Below are positions 1-6,264 of a stretch of DNA of 41,333 nucleotides, piece after piece. How positions within the stretch are numbered: the stretch's first letter is position 1; each line of letters opens with the position of its first letter. The notes below the pieces were generated by a model, which saw only the letters and a program-made list of their open reading frames with translations, did not search any database and was not told where the DNA came from. This stretch comes from Bacillota bacterium (GTDB taxonomy: Bacteria > Bacillota > Sulfobacillia > Fermentithermobacillales > Fermentithermobacillaceae), in the NCBI GenBank assembly GCA_012841065.1, contig DUVI01000031.1:1-41333 (forward strand), given 5' to 3'. The translations under genes were made by a program, and so were the position numbers.

Positions 1-29
1 ATAGCAACTCTTTTTTGCTCAGCAGCCAC
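1..29 (-). CDS. porA: 2-oxoacid:ferredoxin oxidoreductase alpha subunit, N-terminus only
   Basis: Only the first nine codons are inside the window. A GTG at 29 follows a strong AAGGAGG site and begins MAAEQKRVA, a typical opening for the alpha subunit of pyruvate/2-oxoacid ferredoxin oxidoreductase. The call rests mainly on position: it lies directly downstream of porC and porD, and the gamma-delta-alpha-beta order is standard for the four-subunit enzyme. The alpha subunit would carry part of the thiamine-diphosphate site with beta. The gene continues past the left edge, so length and domains cannot be judged. Confidence 0.7.
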
Positions 30-61
30 TTTTATGCCTCCTTAGCACGAAGATTTCGCCG

Positions 62-349
62 TTATTCTTCTTTCACCATTTGCAAGGCTTTTTCTTTTCT
101 CGGGCATTCGCGGGCACAAATTCCACAGCCCTTGCAGTGGTCGTAGTTTATGCCCACCATTTTGCCGTCTTCTGTCTTGATGGCGTTGTCCGGACAGAAG
201 ACCCAGCACATGAGGCAGTGAACGCATCCTTCTTCGTTCCAAATGGGTTTGAAACTTCTCCAATCCCCTGTCTTGTACTTGGCTGAATTGCCTGCTTCCG
301 TGATTATGCCGCCAATAGAGATGTCCTTGTACCCTTTCAAGTTGGTCAT
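62..349 (-). CDS. porD: 2-oxoacid:ferredoxin oxidoreductase delta subunit (2x[4Fe-4S])
   Basis: This 95-residue protein is the electron-transfer subunit of the cytoplasmic enzyme that oxidatively decarboxylates pyruvate or a related 2-oxoacid to acyl-CoA, passing electrons to ferredoxin. Two ferredoxin motifs are visible, with cysteines at 42/45/48/52 and 72/75/78/82, each ending in CP, so it should hold two [4Fe-4S] clusters. The N-terminal 30 residues have the Gly-rich, Trp-containing lead seen in PorD proteins. ATG 349 overlaps the porC stop by 4 nt (ATGA), which implies translational coupling, and porA follows 33 nt downstream. Pyruvate versus 2-ketoisovalerate specificity cannot be decided from this subunit. 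An oxygen-sensitive enzyme of this kind fits an anaerobe. Confidence 0.93.
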   Translation of the reverse strand: MTNLKGYKDISIGGIITEAGNSAKYKTGDWRSFKPIWNEEGCVHCLMCWVFCPDNAIKTEDGKMVGINYDHCKGCGICARECPRKEKALQMVKEE

Positions 350-924
350 GCCAACTTCACCTCCTCAAAGGCGCGGCGCATAGCTTCGATGTTTCCTTCT
401 ACTATGTTTTCCCGTCCCCGGAATTTAACCGAAAGATCTTCTCTCATCCTTGCGAGAAAGTCATCAAACGGGAGGATTTCGACCAATTTGAGAAGTGCTC
501 CCATCATCGGGGTGTTGGGGATGTCACGCCCTATGCATTCTGTAGATATACCGCTTGCGTCCACTGTGGCAACCTTGAACTTATCGCTGCCCAGCTTCTG
601 CTTTACCTCTTCAGGCGACAAAGTGGTGTTGATGATGATGATCCCGTCTGGCTTAAGGCCTTCAGTTACATCAACCGGGCCTACCAAGGTAGGATCCAAC
701 ACCATGACTACATCGGGGTTCTCAACGTTAGAATGAATCGTAATCGGAGCATCTCCTATCCTGTTGTAAGCTTTGATAGGTGCGCCCATACGTTCAGGAC
801 CATACTCGGGAAACCCCTGTACATATTTCCCGGCAGCCATGGAGGACTCGGCAAGCAAGGTTGAAGCTGTCTTAGCTCCTTGTCCACCTCTGGCGTGCCA
901 GCGAATCTCTACAAGATTTGACAC
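346..924 (-). CDS. porC: 2-oxoacid:ferredoxin oxidoreductase gamma subunit
   Basis: This 192-residue protein is the gamma (catalytic-domain type) subunit of pyruvate/2-oxoacid:ferredoxin oxidoreductase, the CoA-interacting domain of the four-subunit enzyme. The family signature is clear at the N-terminus (RWHARGGQGAKTAS) and in FPEYGPERMGAP near residue 40, followed by the VMVLDPTL strand. Length matches the family (about 180-195). The start is GTG 924, placed by an AAGGAGG site 8-10 nt upstream. It is the first gene of a porC-porD-porA run, so a promoter should lie in the 925-1197 gap. The substrate could be pyruvate or a branched-chain 2-oxoacid; sequence alone does not separate PorC from VorC. 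Confidence 0.92.
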   Translation of the reverse strand: MSNLVEIRWHARGGQGAKTASTLLAESSMAAGKYVQGFPEYGPERMGAPIKAYNRIGDAPITIHSNVENPDVVMVLDPTLVGPVDVTEGLKPDGIIIINTTLSPEEVKQKLGSDKFKVATVDASGISTECIGRDIPNTPMMGALLKLVEILPFDDFLARMREDLSVKFRGRENIVEGNIEAMRRAFEEVKLA

Positions 925-963
925 GGGGCCCTGCCTCCTTCAAAAGGTGAATTGGTAATGTGT

Positions 964-978
964 GTATAACCGATATAC
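964..978. promoter_or_regulatory. Inverted repeat upstream of porC, possible operator
   Basis: A 5-bp inverted repeat, GTATA and TATAC around a 5-nt centre, lies about 40 nt upstream of the porC start. It could be an operator or part of the promoter, since TATACA reads on the minus strand there. It is too short to be convincing alone and no good -35 partner is visible. The rest of the 925-1197 gap contains a 13-bp palindrome (1112-1124) and no convincing open reading frame. Confidence 0.25.
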
Positions 979-1111
979 TTGTAGATGCTCATCGTGAATA
1001 CGTTAACAAACTAACCCATGTACAGTCAAGAAGTCCCAAGACATGGTACTTCTGAGACACGCTTTAGCACCGGTAATCCCACACCTGCCAGGCGCTGGAA
1101 AACGCCGATGC

Positions 1112-1124
1112 ACGTCTCAGACGT
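1112..1124. promoter_or_regulatory. 13-bp perfect palindrome between porC and tRNA-Thr
   Basis: ACGTCT and AGACGT flank a single central base, giving a perfect odd-length palindrome. It lies about 190 nt upstream of porC and about 75 nt past the 3' end of tRNA-Thr. An odd-length palindrome is the usual shape for a dimeric repressor site, but no matching known motif is recognised. Confidence 0.25.
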
Positions 1125-1143
1125 TTGTAGAACATAAGTAAAC

Positions 1144-1159
1144 ACGCATTCTTATGCGC
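1144..1159 (-). terminator. Weak hairpin downstream of the tRNA-Gly/tRNA-Thr unit
   Basis: On the minus strand GCGCAT and ATGCGT form a 6-bp stem (one G-U) with a 4-nt AAGA loop, followed by a moderately T-rich run. It lies about 40 nt beyond the CCA end of tRNA-Thr and could end that transcript. The stem is short and the T-tract interrupted, so this is a weak call. Confidence 0.3.
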
Positions 1160-1197
1160 ACGCGGATACCATCAAGTGAGGATTGACTAAGCCGCCG

Positions 1198-1272
1198 TGG
1201 AGCCGGCGAAGGGAATCGAACCCTTAACCTACGGTTTACGAAACCGTTGCTCTGCCCTTGAGCTACGCCGGC
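1198..1272 (-). tRNA. tRNA-Thr(CGT)
   Basis: A complete cloverleaf reads on the minus strand: acceptor GCCGGCG, a GCTC/GAGC D-stem, an anticodon stem ACGGT/ACCGT around loop TTCGTAA, and a T-arm with TTCGATT. The anticodon CGT reads ACG threonine codons. CCA is encoded. It is 12 nt downstream of tRNA-Gly and probably co-transcribed with it. Confidence 0.96.
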
Positions 1273-1284
1273 CCTAAAAATCAG

Positions 1285-1359
1285 TGGAGCGAGAGACGGG
1301 ATTCGAACCCGCGACCCTCGGCTTGGGAAGCCGATGTTCTACCACTAAACTACTCTCGC
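1285..1359 (-). tRNA. tRNA-Gly(CCC)
   Basis: A complete cloverleaf reads on the minus strand: acceptor GCGAGAG, anticodon stem TCGGC/GCCGA with loop TTCCCAA, and T-loop TTCGAAT. The anticodon CCC reads GGG glycine codons. CCA is encoded. It is the first tRNA after the promoter at 1373-1401. Confidence 0.96.
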
Positions 1360-1372
1360 TCGTTCCTACATT

Positions 1373-1401
1373 ATTATATCCGGCACTCGCCCCACACGCA
1401 A
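1373..1401 (-). promoter_or_regulatory. Sigma-A-type promoter for tRNA-Gly/tRNA-Thr
   Basis: On the minus strand TTGCGT (1401-1396) and TATAAT (1378-1373) are separated by exactly 17 nt. The predicted start is about 7 nt before the mature 5' end of tRNA-Gly. The promoter lies in the gap after the last gene of the dnaA-side run, so the tRNAs have their own transcription start. Confidence 0.75.
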
Positions 1402-1420
1402 CATCCTGGAACGGATCTCC

Positions 1421-1870
1421 TCAACCCCCAGAGCGCTTTGCCATGATTGTCTGCGCATACCGGTTCCAACACTCAGAACACAGGAAGAGATTTTCTATCA
1501 CTTCCGAGACATCACGCAACTTGCCGCACGATCGGCAACGATCTTTCCTACAGCAAGCAGTCAGCACAACTCCATGGGGCTCGTTCCTGATTGCAAGGCG
1601 TTCACCAAGGGACCACTGAAGCGTTTCCCTTATCTGAACGGGTATGACTACTTTACCGCCGGAACCCAAGTAACATATTATCATTCCAGCGCTTTGATCC
1701 CCCGCCTCATGCAAAACCAGACTGTCGCCGGCTACACCGGCCCTGAGAACTGTACCTTCATCCCATCCACGTATCTTTCGGATCTGGGCAGGTAAGGTAA
1801 ACCTCCACCCGGTTGTAATGGTGCGCACGTATTGTCTTTCAGATATTTGATTATCCACTAATACTTCCAC
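1421..1870 (-). CDS. Double SpoVT/AbrB-domain protein with zinc ribbon (paralogue 2)
   Basis: This 149-residue protein has two AbrB-like swapped-hairpin DNA-binding repeats, about residues 14-55 (RTITTGWRFTLPAQIRKIRG) and 66-106 (GKVVIPVQIRETLQW). A four-cysteine zinc ribbon follows at C112/C115 and C131/C134. AbrB folds normally dimerise to make one DNA-binding unit; here two repeats in one chain could do so alone. It is a paralogue of the gene 70 nt upstream (1941-2408), with the same layout. The GTG start at 1870 has a weak AAGGCGGG site; a GTG four codons further in is an alternative. I infer a transcription regulator. A toxin-antitoxin antidote is less likely because no toxin-sized partner is adjacent. 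Confidence 0.8.
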   Translation of the reverse strand: MEVLVDNQISERQYVRTITTGWRFTLPAQIRKIRGWDEGTVLRAGVAGDSLVLHEAGDQSAGMIICYLGSGGKVVIPVQIRETLQWSLGERLAIRNEPHGVVLTACCRKDRCRSCGKLRDVSEVIENLFLCSECWNRYAQTIMAKRSGG

Positions 1871-1940
1871 CCTAGCATCCCGCCTTGGTGATACACCCCG
1901 GCTATGTAAGTGCTAATGAATACTGCCCCTGCGATGCCGA

Positions 1941-2408
1941 TTATAGTGCTTCTCTCATGCTTTCCAAAGCTGCCGCCTCAAGCTTGTCACGGCAAAACCT
2001 GCATAGATGTACGTTGGGAAGCACTTGCCCCACATCCAGCTCGGAACCGCAAGCGCCACACCGAACTTGCTGCTCCTCAGGTCTTACGATAATTTGGTTT
2101 CCATGCAGTGTAAATGACAGGAGCTGCCCCGGATATAACCTGGCTTCTTCCCTGACCTTAGGAGGGATCAGCACCTTCCCAAGGGCGCCCACACGGCTAA
2201 TGTCAGGGCACTGAATGCAGCCTATCTTGGGGCAGCAAATAGTCAGCTCAAACCCGTCCCAGTGAACACATACGTCCCTGCCGATCTTCCACCCCAATGT
2301 GCGGCGGATAGGTTTCGGGATCGTGACCCGCCAGCCGGAATCAATAAACCGCGTCCAAATTTTCACCACTTCTTCCCCCGGTCCCAGGTCGTTGTTTCTC
2401 ACCTTCAC
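1941..2408 (-). CDS. Double SpoVT/AbrB-domain protein with zinc ribbon (paralogue 1)
   Basis: This 155-residue protein has two AbrB-type repeats, about residues 18-57 (DSGWRVTIPKPIRRTLGW) and 71-110 (GALGKVLIPPKVREEARL), then a zinc ribbon at C117/C120 and C136/C139. An extra cysteine group (C58, C59, C64, C67) sits between the repeats and could bind a second metal. GTG 2408 overlaps the mtnA stop by 4 nt (GTGA), so its translation is probably coupled to mtnA and it belongs to the long dnaA-side run. Its sister gene follows at 1421-1870. The double-repeat plus ribbon layout differs from the short single-repeat AbrB and from SpoVT, which has a GAF domain. DNA binding is inferred from the fold; the target is unknown. 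Confidence 0.82.
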   Translation of the reverse strand: MKVRNNDLGPGEEVVKIWTRFIDSGWRVTIPKPIRRTLGWKIGRDVCVHWDGFELTICCPKIGCIQCPDISRVGALGKVLIPPKVREEARLYPGQLLSFTLHGNQIIVRPEEQQVRCGACGSELDVGQVLPNVHLCRFCRDKLEAAALESMREAL

Positions 2409-3469
2409 TTCACCACTGAAGCTAAATTCTTATCCAGAGGAGGAAACACAGTTCCGTTTTCTGTAATGATAGCAGATATGAGTTCTGCAGGTGTAATGTC
2501 AAACGATGGGTTAAACGCCCGGGCACCCGCCGGCGCTACAGGTTTACCCATGAACTCAAGGATCTCGGTTTCGGACCGTTCCTCGATTTGTATCTCCCTG
2601 CCGGTAGCCAGACTCAGGTCAAATGTGGACATAGGCGCAGCAACGTAGAACGGGATGTTGTGGAGCTTGCACAGGCATGCCAGAGTATAGGTGCCGATTT
2701 TGTTGGCCACATCGCCGTTAGCTGCGATCCTGTCGGCGCCGACCACCACTGCATCGATTCTCCCCAGCGACATTACATAGCCTGCAGCACTGTCGGCCAG
2801 CAGAGTTACGGGGATTCCGTCTTGCATAAGCTCCCACGCGGTAAGCCGTGCCCCTTGAAGAAACGGCCTGGTCTCATTTGCGTAAACCATTAGAACCCTG
2901 TTGTCCGACCACGCCTGCCTTATCACGCCCAGGGCCGTTCCCCACCCGCCGGTAGCCAAGGCTCCTGCGTTGCAATGGGTCATAACGTTTGAACCCGGTT
3001 TTATAAGGGCTGCCCCATTTACGCCGATCCTGCGGTTTACTTCGATGTCTTCCAGTTCTATGCTTCGCGCTTCTGCCAGGGCAACTTCAGCAGCGCCGGA
3101 TGCTCCCCCGTGCCTGAGGGCTGAAACCGCCTTCTTCAAGACACGCTCCACAGCCCAGGGAAGGTTTACGGCAGTAGGCCTGGCTGAAACCAGAACCGAA
3201 GCGGCTTCCCGCAGGAATTGCTCTGCCGCAGCCAAAATCTCAGGGCTGTCATTTCCTGAGCCAAACTTGTCTGCTGCTTCGCTCGCCGCCAAAGCCAGTC
3301 CGTAGCCCCCGCTTATGCCGATTGCCGGAGCCCCCCGAACCACCATGTCTTTTATCGCTTTGGCGGTTTGCTTGTAATCAGTACACGTTATGTACTTGAC
3401 TTCCTGTGGCAGAACCCGCTGGTCCAGAAGGGATAGTACGCCTTGGTCCCACTTTATGGCTTGTACCAT
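2405..3469 (-). CDS. mtnA: S-methyl-5-thioribose-1-phosphate isomerase
   Basis: This 354-residue enzyme converts methylthioribose-1-phosphate to methylthioribulose-1-phosphate in the methionine salvage pathway. Family signatures are present throughout: RGAPAIGISGGYGLAL near 45-60, the catalytic cysteine C166 in MTHCNAGALAT, NETRPFLQGARLTAWEL near 198-214, and the catalytic aspartate D246 in VVVGADRI. Length equals the family norm. It could be confused with the related eIF2B/ribose-1,5-bisphosphate isomerases, but the cysteine motif and the adjacent MTA phosphorylase favour MtnA. ATG 3469 lies 14 nt after mtnP. The later salvage genes (mtnK, mtnB, mtnC, mtnD) are not here, so the product may feed a shunt or genes elsewhere. 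Confidence 0.93.
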   Translation of the reverse strand: MVQAIKWDQGVLSLLDQRVLPQEVKYITCTDYKQTAKAIKDMVVRGAPAIGISGGYGLALAASEAADKFGSGNDSPEILAAAEQFLREAASVLVSARPTAVNLPWAVERVLKKAVSALRHGGASGAAEVALAEARSIELEDIEVNRRIGVNGAALIKPGSNVMTHCNAGALATGGWGTALGVIRQAWSDNRVLMVYANETRPFLQGARLTAWELMQDGIPVTLLADSAAGYVMSLGRIDAVVVGADRIAANGDVANKIGTYTLACLCKLHNIPFYVAAPMSTFDLSLATGREIQIEERSETEILEFMGKPVAPAGARAFNPSFDITPAELISAIITENGTVFPPLDKNLASVVK

Positions 3470-3483
3470 GCCCGTGCCACCTC

Positions 3484-4293
3484 TTAAGACAGCACTCTTT
3501 CCAGCTCTTCATGGCAAGAGCATTGAACCGTGGCGCGAATGCTTTCTATAATCCTCCGCATAAGATCTTTAAGCTTTTCATTGTGCTCCATGAACACCTT
3601 TGTGACTTCTTCAGCCGTTACCGGCTTTATATCAGGCCTTCCTTCAAGCCCCACATCGTAATCGGTTATCAGCGACACATTGAGGTAGCACATACCGAGT
3701 TCCCGGGCGAGCATCACTTCAGGGTACCCGGTCATGTTGACCACCTTCCATCCCATTGACGAAAACCATTTGGATTCCGCCCTGGTGGAAAACCTGGGGC
3801 CTTGTATTACCACCATGGTCCCGTCGGGATGGTAGCGTAAACCCAGCTCCTTGGCCGCGGCGATACCCATCTTCCGCAACTCTTCGCAGTAAGGATCGGC
3901 TGAACTCAGGTGGACCGTCTTGGGGCCGTCATAGAACGTGTCTTTCCTGCCGGTTGTCCTGTCGACAAACTGATCGCAGAACACAAAGTCGCCTGGGCGT
4001 ACATCCGGCTGGAGGCTGCCCACTGCACACGGGCCCAGAACCCGCCTTACACCCAACTGTTTGAGCGCCCACAGGTTGGCCCTGTAGTTCACCATGTGGG
4101 GGGGATACTGGTGCTTCTTCCCGTGCCTGGGTAGAAACGCGACTCGCTTCCCGGCGATTGTCCCGACCGAAATCGCGTCGGACGGATGCCCGTAAGGAGT
4201 GTTCACCGTTATCTCAGTCGCGTCCTCAAAGAATTCATAAAACCCTGTGCCGCCGATTACGGCTATCTCAGCTCTCCTGTCTGTGTCAGCCAT
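3484..4293 (-). CDS. mtnP: S-methyl-5'-thioadenosine phosphorylase
   Basis: This 269-residue enzyme phosphorolyses methylthioadenosine, a by-product of polyamine and SAM chemistry, to adenine and methylthioribose-1-phosphate, the substrate of the adjacent MtnA. It belongs to the PNP/MTAP family: IGGTG at about 13-17 (phosphate loop), FLPRHG near 55, NYRANLWAL, and NMTGYPEVMLARELGM with the ITDYD purine-binding segment. I chose ATG 4293 because a GGGGAGG site lies 7 nt upstream; an upstream in-frame GTG at 4335 has no such site. The DYD motif with Asp fits 6-amino-purine (MTA) use rather than inosine or guanosine, but purine specificity should be taken as likely, not proven. It lies 57 nt after rtcB. 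Confidence 0.9.
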   Translation of the reverse strand: MADTDRRAEIAVIGGTGFYEFFEDATEITVNTPYGHPSDAISVGTIAGKRVAFLPRHGKKHQYPPHMVNYRANLWALKQLGVRRVLGPCAVGSLQPDVRPGDFVFCDQFVDRTTGRKDTFYDGPKTVHLSSADPYCEELRKMGIAAAKELGLRYHPDGTMVVIQGPRFSTRAESKWFSSMGWKVVNMTGYPEVMLARELGMCYLNVSLITDYDVGLEGRPDIKPVTAEEVTKVFMEHNEKLKDLMRRIIESIRATVQCSCHEELERVLS

Positions 4294-4350
4294 ACCTGCC
4301 TCCCCTTTCTGGATTCCCTCCGGTTCAGCATGCACGTAACATGCCTGTCC

Positions 4351-5790
4351 TTAACCCTTAATGACTCCCATAGGCCTTACCCTGGCCACTTTTGCCGCCA
4401 ACCCGGCACAATGGGTAGCTTCCACTACTGTACTTACATCCTTGTATGCATCAGGAGCTTCTTCTACAAGCCCCTTCATGGTTGCGGATCTTACGAATAC
4501 GCCTCGGCTTTCCAGCTCGTGTTTGAGTTCATCAATGGTTATGGCCTTTCGCGCCTGTGTCCTGGAAAGGGCGCGGCCGGCTCCATGACACGCAGATCCA
4601 AATGAAAGGTTCATGGCGGTCTCAGTGCCTCTCAGGATGTACGAAGCGCGGCCCATGTCACCCGGGATGAGCACCGGTTGGCCCACTGCCCGGTACTTCT
4701 CAGGCACATCTTTGTGCCCGGGGCCAAATGCCCTGGTGGCTCCCTTTCTGTGGACCAGCACTCTCCGCTTGACTCCGTCCACCAGGTGTTGTTCCAGCTT
4801 GCCGATGTTGTGAGCTACGTCATACAGCATGTACATTCCTAAGCTTTCCGGAGTCTTGCCGAAAGTCTGGCTCACCGACTTCCTCACATAATGGGCTAGT
4901 ACCTGCCTGTTCGCCCAGGCGTAGTTGGCTGCGCTTGCCATGGCCGCAAAGTACTGTTTGCCTTCGTCAGACATAACCGGAGCGCAATCAAGCTGCCGGT
5001 CAGGCAGGGAAATGCCGTATTTGGACACGGCCCGGCGCATCACACGCAAGTAGTCACTGCACACCTGATGCCCAAGCCCTCTTGACCCTGAATGGACCCA
5101 GAACACCGCCTGATCTTTGAAAAGCCCGAATATGCTTGCTGCTTCTTCGTCAAATATCTCTTCCACGTAGCTCACTTCTATAAAGTGGTTGCCCGAGCCC
5201 AGGGTACCCAAACCATCGCTTCCCCGCTTAAGAGCCCTTTCGGACACATGGCTGGGATCTGCACCTTCCATGCACCCGTTTTCCTCACAGTACTCCAAAT
5301 CCGAATCCCAACCGTAGTCGTTGCTTACAGCCCAACCTGCGCCCTGTGTGAGCACTTGCTCGAGTTGCTTCTTGGATAGGCGGATAGATCCTTTCTTGCC
5401 TACACCTGTGGGAATATTTGCAAACAGGTTACTTACGAGTTCTTCCTGGCGCTTAATCACATCGGCCCTGGTGAGATTCGAAACCATGATCCTCACGCCG
5501 CAGTTGATGTCATAACCGATCCCGCCGGGACTCACGACCCCGTTGTCGAGATCAGTTGCAGCAACCCCGCCTATAGGAAACCCGTACCCTTCATGGATAT
5601 CAGGCATTGCCAACGAAGCTTGCAAGATACCGGGAAGGTGAGCTACATTTCTCACCTGTTCTATCGCCTTTGTCCCTTGCAAATCGTCAATGATCTCTTG
5701 GGTGGCGAAAATGATCCCGTCTACCTTCATGCCCCCTGATCTGGGCATAACCCACTGACATTCCCGCACCATCTTGAGATTGTTCGCCAT
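4351..5790 (-). CDS. rtcB: RNA-splicing ligase RtcB (tRNA/RNA 3'-phosphate ligase)
   Basis: This 479-residue GTP- and Mn-dependent ligase joins RNA 2',3'-cyclic phosphate or 3'-phosphate ends to 5'-hydroxyl ends. Every active-site element is visible and in register with the Pyrococcus enzyme: D94 and C97 (GYDINCGVR), H202/E205 (LGSGNHFIE), H233 (HSGSRGLGHQ), H327 (YDVAHNIGK) and H402 in SFGSACHGAGR, the histidine that carries GMP. There is no intein. The length matches the archaeal-type long form (about 480), and archease, its activating partner, is encoded 42 nt upstream. ATG 5790 follows an AGGGGGCG site. Bacteria have no split tRNA genes, so repair of ribonuclease-cut tRNA or rRNA is the likely role. 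Confidence 0.96.
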   Translation of the reverse strand: MANNLKMVRECQWVMPRSGGMKVDGIIFATQEIIDDLQGTKAIEQVRNVAHLPGILQASLAMPDIHEGYGFPIGGVAATDLDNGVVSPGGIGYDINCGVRIMVSNLTRADVIKRQEELVSNLFANIPTGVGKKGSIRLSKKQLEQVLTQGAGWAVSNDYGWDSDLEYCEENGCMEGADPSHVSERALKRGSDGLGTLGSGNHFIEVSYVEEIFDEEAASIFGLFKDQAVFWVHSGSRGLGHQVCSDYLRVMRRAVSKYGISLPDRQLDCAPVMSDEGKQYFAAMASAANYAWANRQVLAHYVRKSVSQTFGKTPESLGMYMLYDVAHNIGKLEQHLVDGVKRRVLVHRKGATRAFGPGHKDVPEKYRAVGQPVLIPGDMGRASYILRGTETAMNLSFGSACHGAGRALSRTQARKAITIDELKHELESRGVFVRSATMKGLVEEAPDAYKDVSTVVEATHCAGLAAKVARVRPMGVIKG

Positions 5791-5832
5791 TCAAATCACG
5801 CCCCCTTGACAGATTGGCCCTGTAATACGTTC

Positions 5833-6264
5833 TCAAACATCAAAAGTAACCCAGGCTTCTGTGGGAGTGAGATGTAATCCGTGAAACGTAGCAGCTTTGA
5901 TTTGGACGTTCACGTTTGCCTCCACATGGGACACAGGTGCCCCGCACATCACCGACTTGAGGCAGACCGCTTCCCCATCGGGATCTTGTTCGATTGTGAG
6001 CCCTTCTACTTGTGCCATCACCATGCCGTCTGTGTCAAACAGGCCCAGCTGTTCGTTGAGAAAGGCTATGAGCAGGTCTTCCATATCCATGCCTGATACT
6101 TCGATATGCCATTTATGCAACGCAGGGATTTGGGCTTCGCCAAACATGACAAACCACATCGCCTCGGACATTTCCGAAAACACATCTTCGAAGCCCGGTC
6201 CCGACGCTTTTACCCTTATATCTGCTACGTGATCCACAACCTGGAATCCCCTGGACATGCTCAT
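5833..6264 (-). CDS. Archease (RtcB cofactor)
   Basis: This 143-residue protein is archease, the small protein that helps RtcB accept GTP and turn over many times. The metal-binding N-terminal motif is present ([14 protein letters not shown], with D11 and D15), as are the [10 protein letters not shown] segment, the IKAATFHGL segment near residue 122 and the C-terminal VTFDV acidic end. Length is typical (about 140). ATG 6264 overlaps the gyrA stop by 4 nt (ATGA), and rtcB follows after 42 nt, so the pair is tied to gyrA translation and transcription. An ATG two codons later is also possible. The rtcB neighbour makes the assignment firm. Confidence 0.92.
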   Translation of the reverse strand: MSMSRGFQVVDHVADIRVKASGPGFEDVFSEMSEAMWFVMFGEAQIPALHKWHIEVSGMDMEDLLIAFLNEQLGLFDTDGMVMAQVEGLTIEQDPDGEAVCLKSVMCGAPVSHVEANVNVQIKAATFHGLHLTPTEAWVTFDV

